Origin: Mucilaginibacter inviolabilis
GTDB lineage: Bacteria; Bacteroidota; Bacteroidia; Sphingobacteriales; Sphingobacteriaceae
Direction of reading: 5' to 3'
NCBI RefSeq assembly: GCF_011089895.1
Contig: NZ_JAANAT010000001.1
Coordinates: 186,001 to 250,000 of the forward strand
DNA length: 64,000 bases
Below the pieces are notes generated by a model. That model did no database searches. It was not told the origin of the DNA and saw only the letters and a program-made list of their open reading frames with translations. This document shows, piece after piece, positions 63,343 through 64,000 of this stretch. The stretch's first letter is position 1, and each line of letters starts with the position of its first letter. Made by a program: the position numbers and the translations under genes.

Positions 63343-63798
63343 ATGGAAAGAAGATCGATCTTAAAAAAACTGCTGGCTTCGGCGGCAGGTATTTCACTAT
63401 TTGGCTTTGCAAAAGCCGGAGTTGTAAACAATGATGAAAAAGAAGTGAATAACATTACCACACATCAGGATGTACCCCTGTTTTCGGGCTCAACCAAACT
63501 GGGCAATATGATTTTTATAGCGGGTAAAGGTGCCCATGTGGAACCTTTCGAGATCAAGGCACACACCGAAATCGTATTGCAGGAGCTGGAGAAAGAGCTC
63601 AAAAAAGCGGGCTCATCAATGGAAAAGGTTTTAAAAGTCAGCGTTTTTCTGAATGATATTGCCGATTACCAGGGCATGAATGATGTTTACAAGGGCCGGT
63701 TTGGTAAAAATCCGCCGGTACGCACAACCGTAGCTGTTGCCAAGGGTGGTGTACCAGGAAACTCTCTGGTTGAAATGGATTGCATCGCTTACATATAA
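63343..63798 (+). CDS. Tat-exported RidA-family protein
   Basis: 151 residues. The N-terminus has a twin-arginine signal (MERRSILKKLLASAAG, cleavage near AKAG) ahead of a RidA/YjgF domain at ~45-150 (GNMIFIAGKGAHVE, VLQELEKELKKAGSSMEKVLKVSVFLNDIADYQGMNDVYKGRFG, PPVRTTVAVAKGG with the conserved Arg). RidA proteins deaminate reactive enamine or imine intermediates from PLP enzymes and are usually cytoplasmic; export is unusual. The following gene encodes a Tat-exported PLP-type enzyme, so the two probably work on the same intermediate outside the cytoplasm. Confidence 0.88.
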   Translation: MERRSILKKLLASAAGISLFGFAKAGVVNNDEKEVNNITTHQDVPLFSGSTKLGNMIFIAGKGAHVEPFEIKAHTEIVLQELEKELKKAGSSMEKVLKVSVFLNDIADYQGMNDVYKGRFGKNPPVRTTVAVAKGGVPGNSLVEMDCIAYI

Positions 63799-63810
63799 TC
63801 ATGTCAGTAT

Positions 63811-64000
63811 ATGAAACGCAGAGATATTTTAAAAGGCCTCACTATACTCCCTTTAACCAGTGGATTGATAGGGAGAGCGGCGGCTTTACATACGACACCT
63901 ACATCAAAACCTGCACCTAAACGCGATTTTTTTAAGGAACTTGATGTTACCCCGGTTATAAATGCCGGGGTAACCATGACCTTTTTATCGGGTTCGCTGA
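63811..64000 (+). CDS. Tat-exported SelA-like PLP-dependent enzyme, start only
   Basis: Open frame from the ATG at 63811 to the window end; 63 residues visible. It begins with a twin-arginine signal (KRRDILKGLTILPLTSG) and continues DFFKELDVTPVINAGVTMTFLSGSL. This opening is that of SelA-like, aminotransferase class V-fold PLP enzymes such as D-glucosaminate-6-phosphate ammonia-lyase-type proteins (ELGVxPVINAxGTMT). The catalytic lysine lies beyond the edge. It follows the RidA-type gene by 12 bp, in one operon with the second ECF module's susC/susD or just after it. Confidence 0.7.
   Translation, partial: MKRRDILKGLTILPLTSGLIGRAAALHTTPTSKPAPKRDFFKELDVTPVINAGVTMTFLSGSL

Overview
The window is chromosomal DNA of a Bacteroidota bacterium, most likely a soil or plant-associated member of the Sphingobacteriaceae (Mucilaginibacter/Pedobacter type). 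Four complete SusC/SusD outer-membrane pairs, two ECF sigma/FecR anti-sigma modules, many secreted glycoside hydrolases, SusD lipoboxes and promoters of the TTTG-N19-21-TAnnTTTG type all point there. No tRNA, rRNA, transposase or CRISPR array was seen. The genus is an inference.

Layout. (1) 100-3221, minus strand: a Tat-exported alpha/alpha-toroid protein, a DoxX-family membrane protein and a Crp/Fnr-type regulator. (2) 3304-5563: a ~285-bp repeated intergenic element (copy A) followed by a secreted GDPD-like/alkaline phosphatase fusion. (3) 6173-26092: an ECF sigma/FecR-controlled polysaccharide utilization locus with SusC (STN domain), SusD, a PQQ-type sugar dehydrogenase with its own cytochrome c, GH105, GH28, an unclassified toroid enzyme, an SMP-30-like propeller, GH95 and GH31. 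GH28 plus GH105 indicate a pectic substrate with fucose or galactose side groups. A class III nucleotide cyclase follows. (4) 27352-44558: five secreted genes (two metallophosphoesterases, two alkaline-phosphatase-superfamily enzymes, a GH29), an XRE-cupin regulator, a SusC/SusD pair, and a phosphonate operon (phosphonoacetate hydrolase, phosphonoacetaldehyde dehydrogenase, FAD oxidoreductase, DUF5690 carrier). The three structural operons share a repeated promoter motif, GTTTAGTATTTRT. (5) 44608-56078, minus strand: a GntR-type PUL (SusC/SusD, regulator, sodium-solute symporter, two toroid enzymes); two of its promoters carry the same tandem AGAATAGACC operator, and copy B of the repeated element lies upstream of the gntR gene. 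(6) 56430-64000: a second ECF/FecR/SusC/SusD module followed by a Tat-exported RidA-family protein and the start of a Tat-exported SelA-like PLP enzyme.

The most interesting proposal is block 4: a polysaccharide-utilization-style system for phosphonate-bearing (or phosphate-bearing), possibly fucosylated molecules. Extracytoplasmic phosphoesterases and a fucosidase would trim the molecule, SusC/SusD would import it, and 2-aminoethylphosphonate or a derivative would be oxidised through phosphonoacetaldehyde and phosphonoacetate to acetate and phosphate. The shared promoter motif supports treating the three operons as one regulon; the substrate is inference. The second novelty is the inverted pair of ~285-bp elements at 3.3 and 51 kb, whose 58-bp core differs at only two positions.
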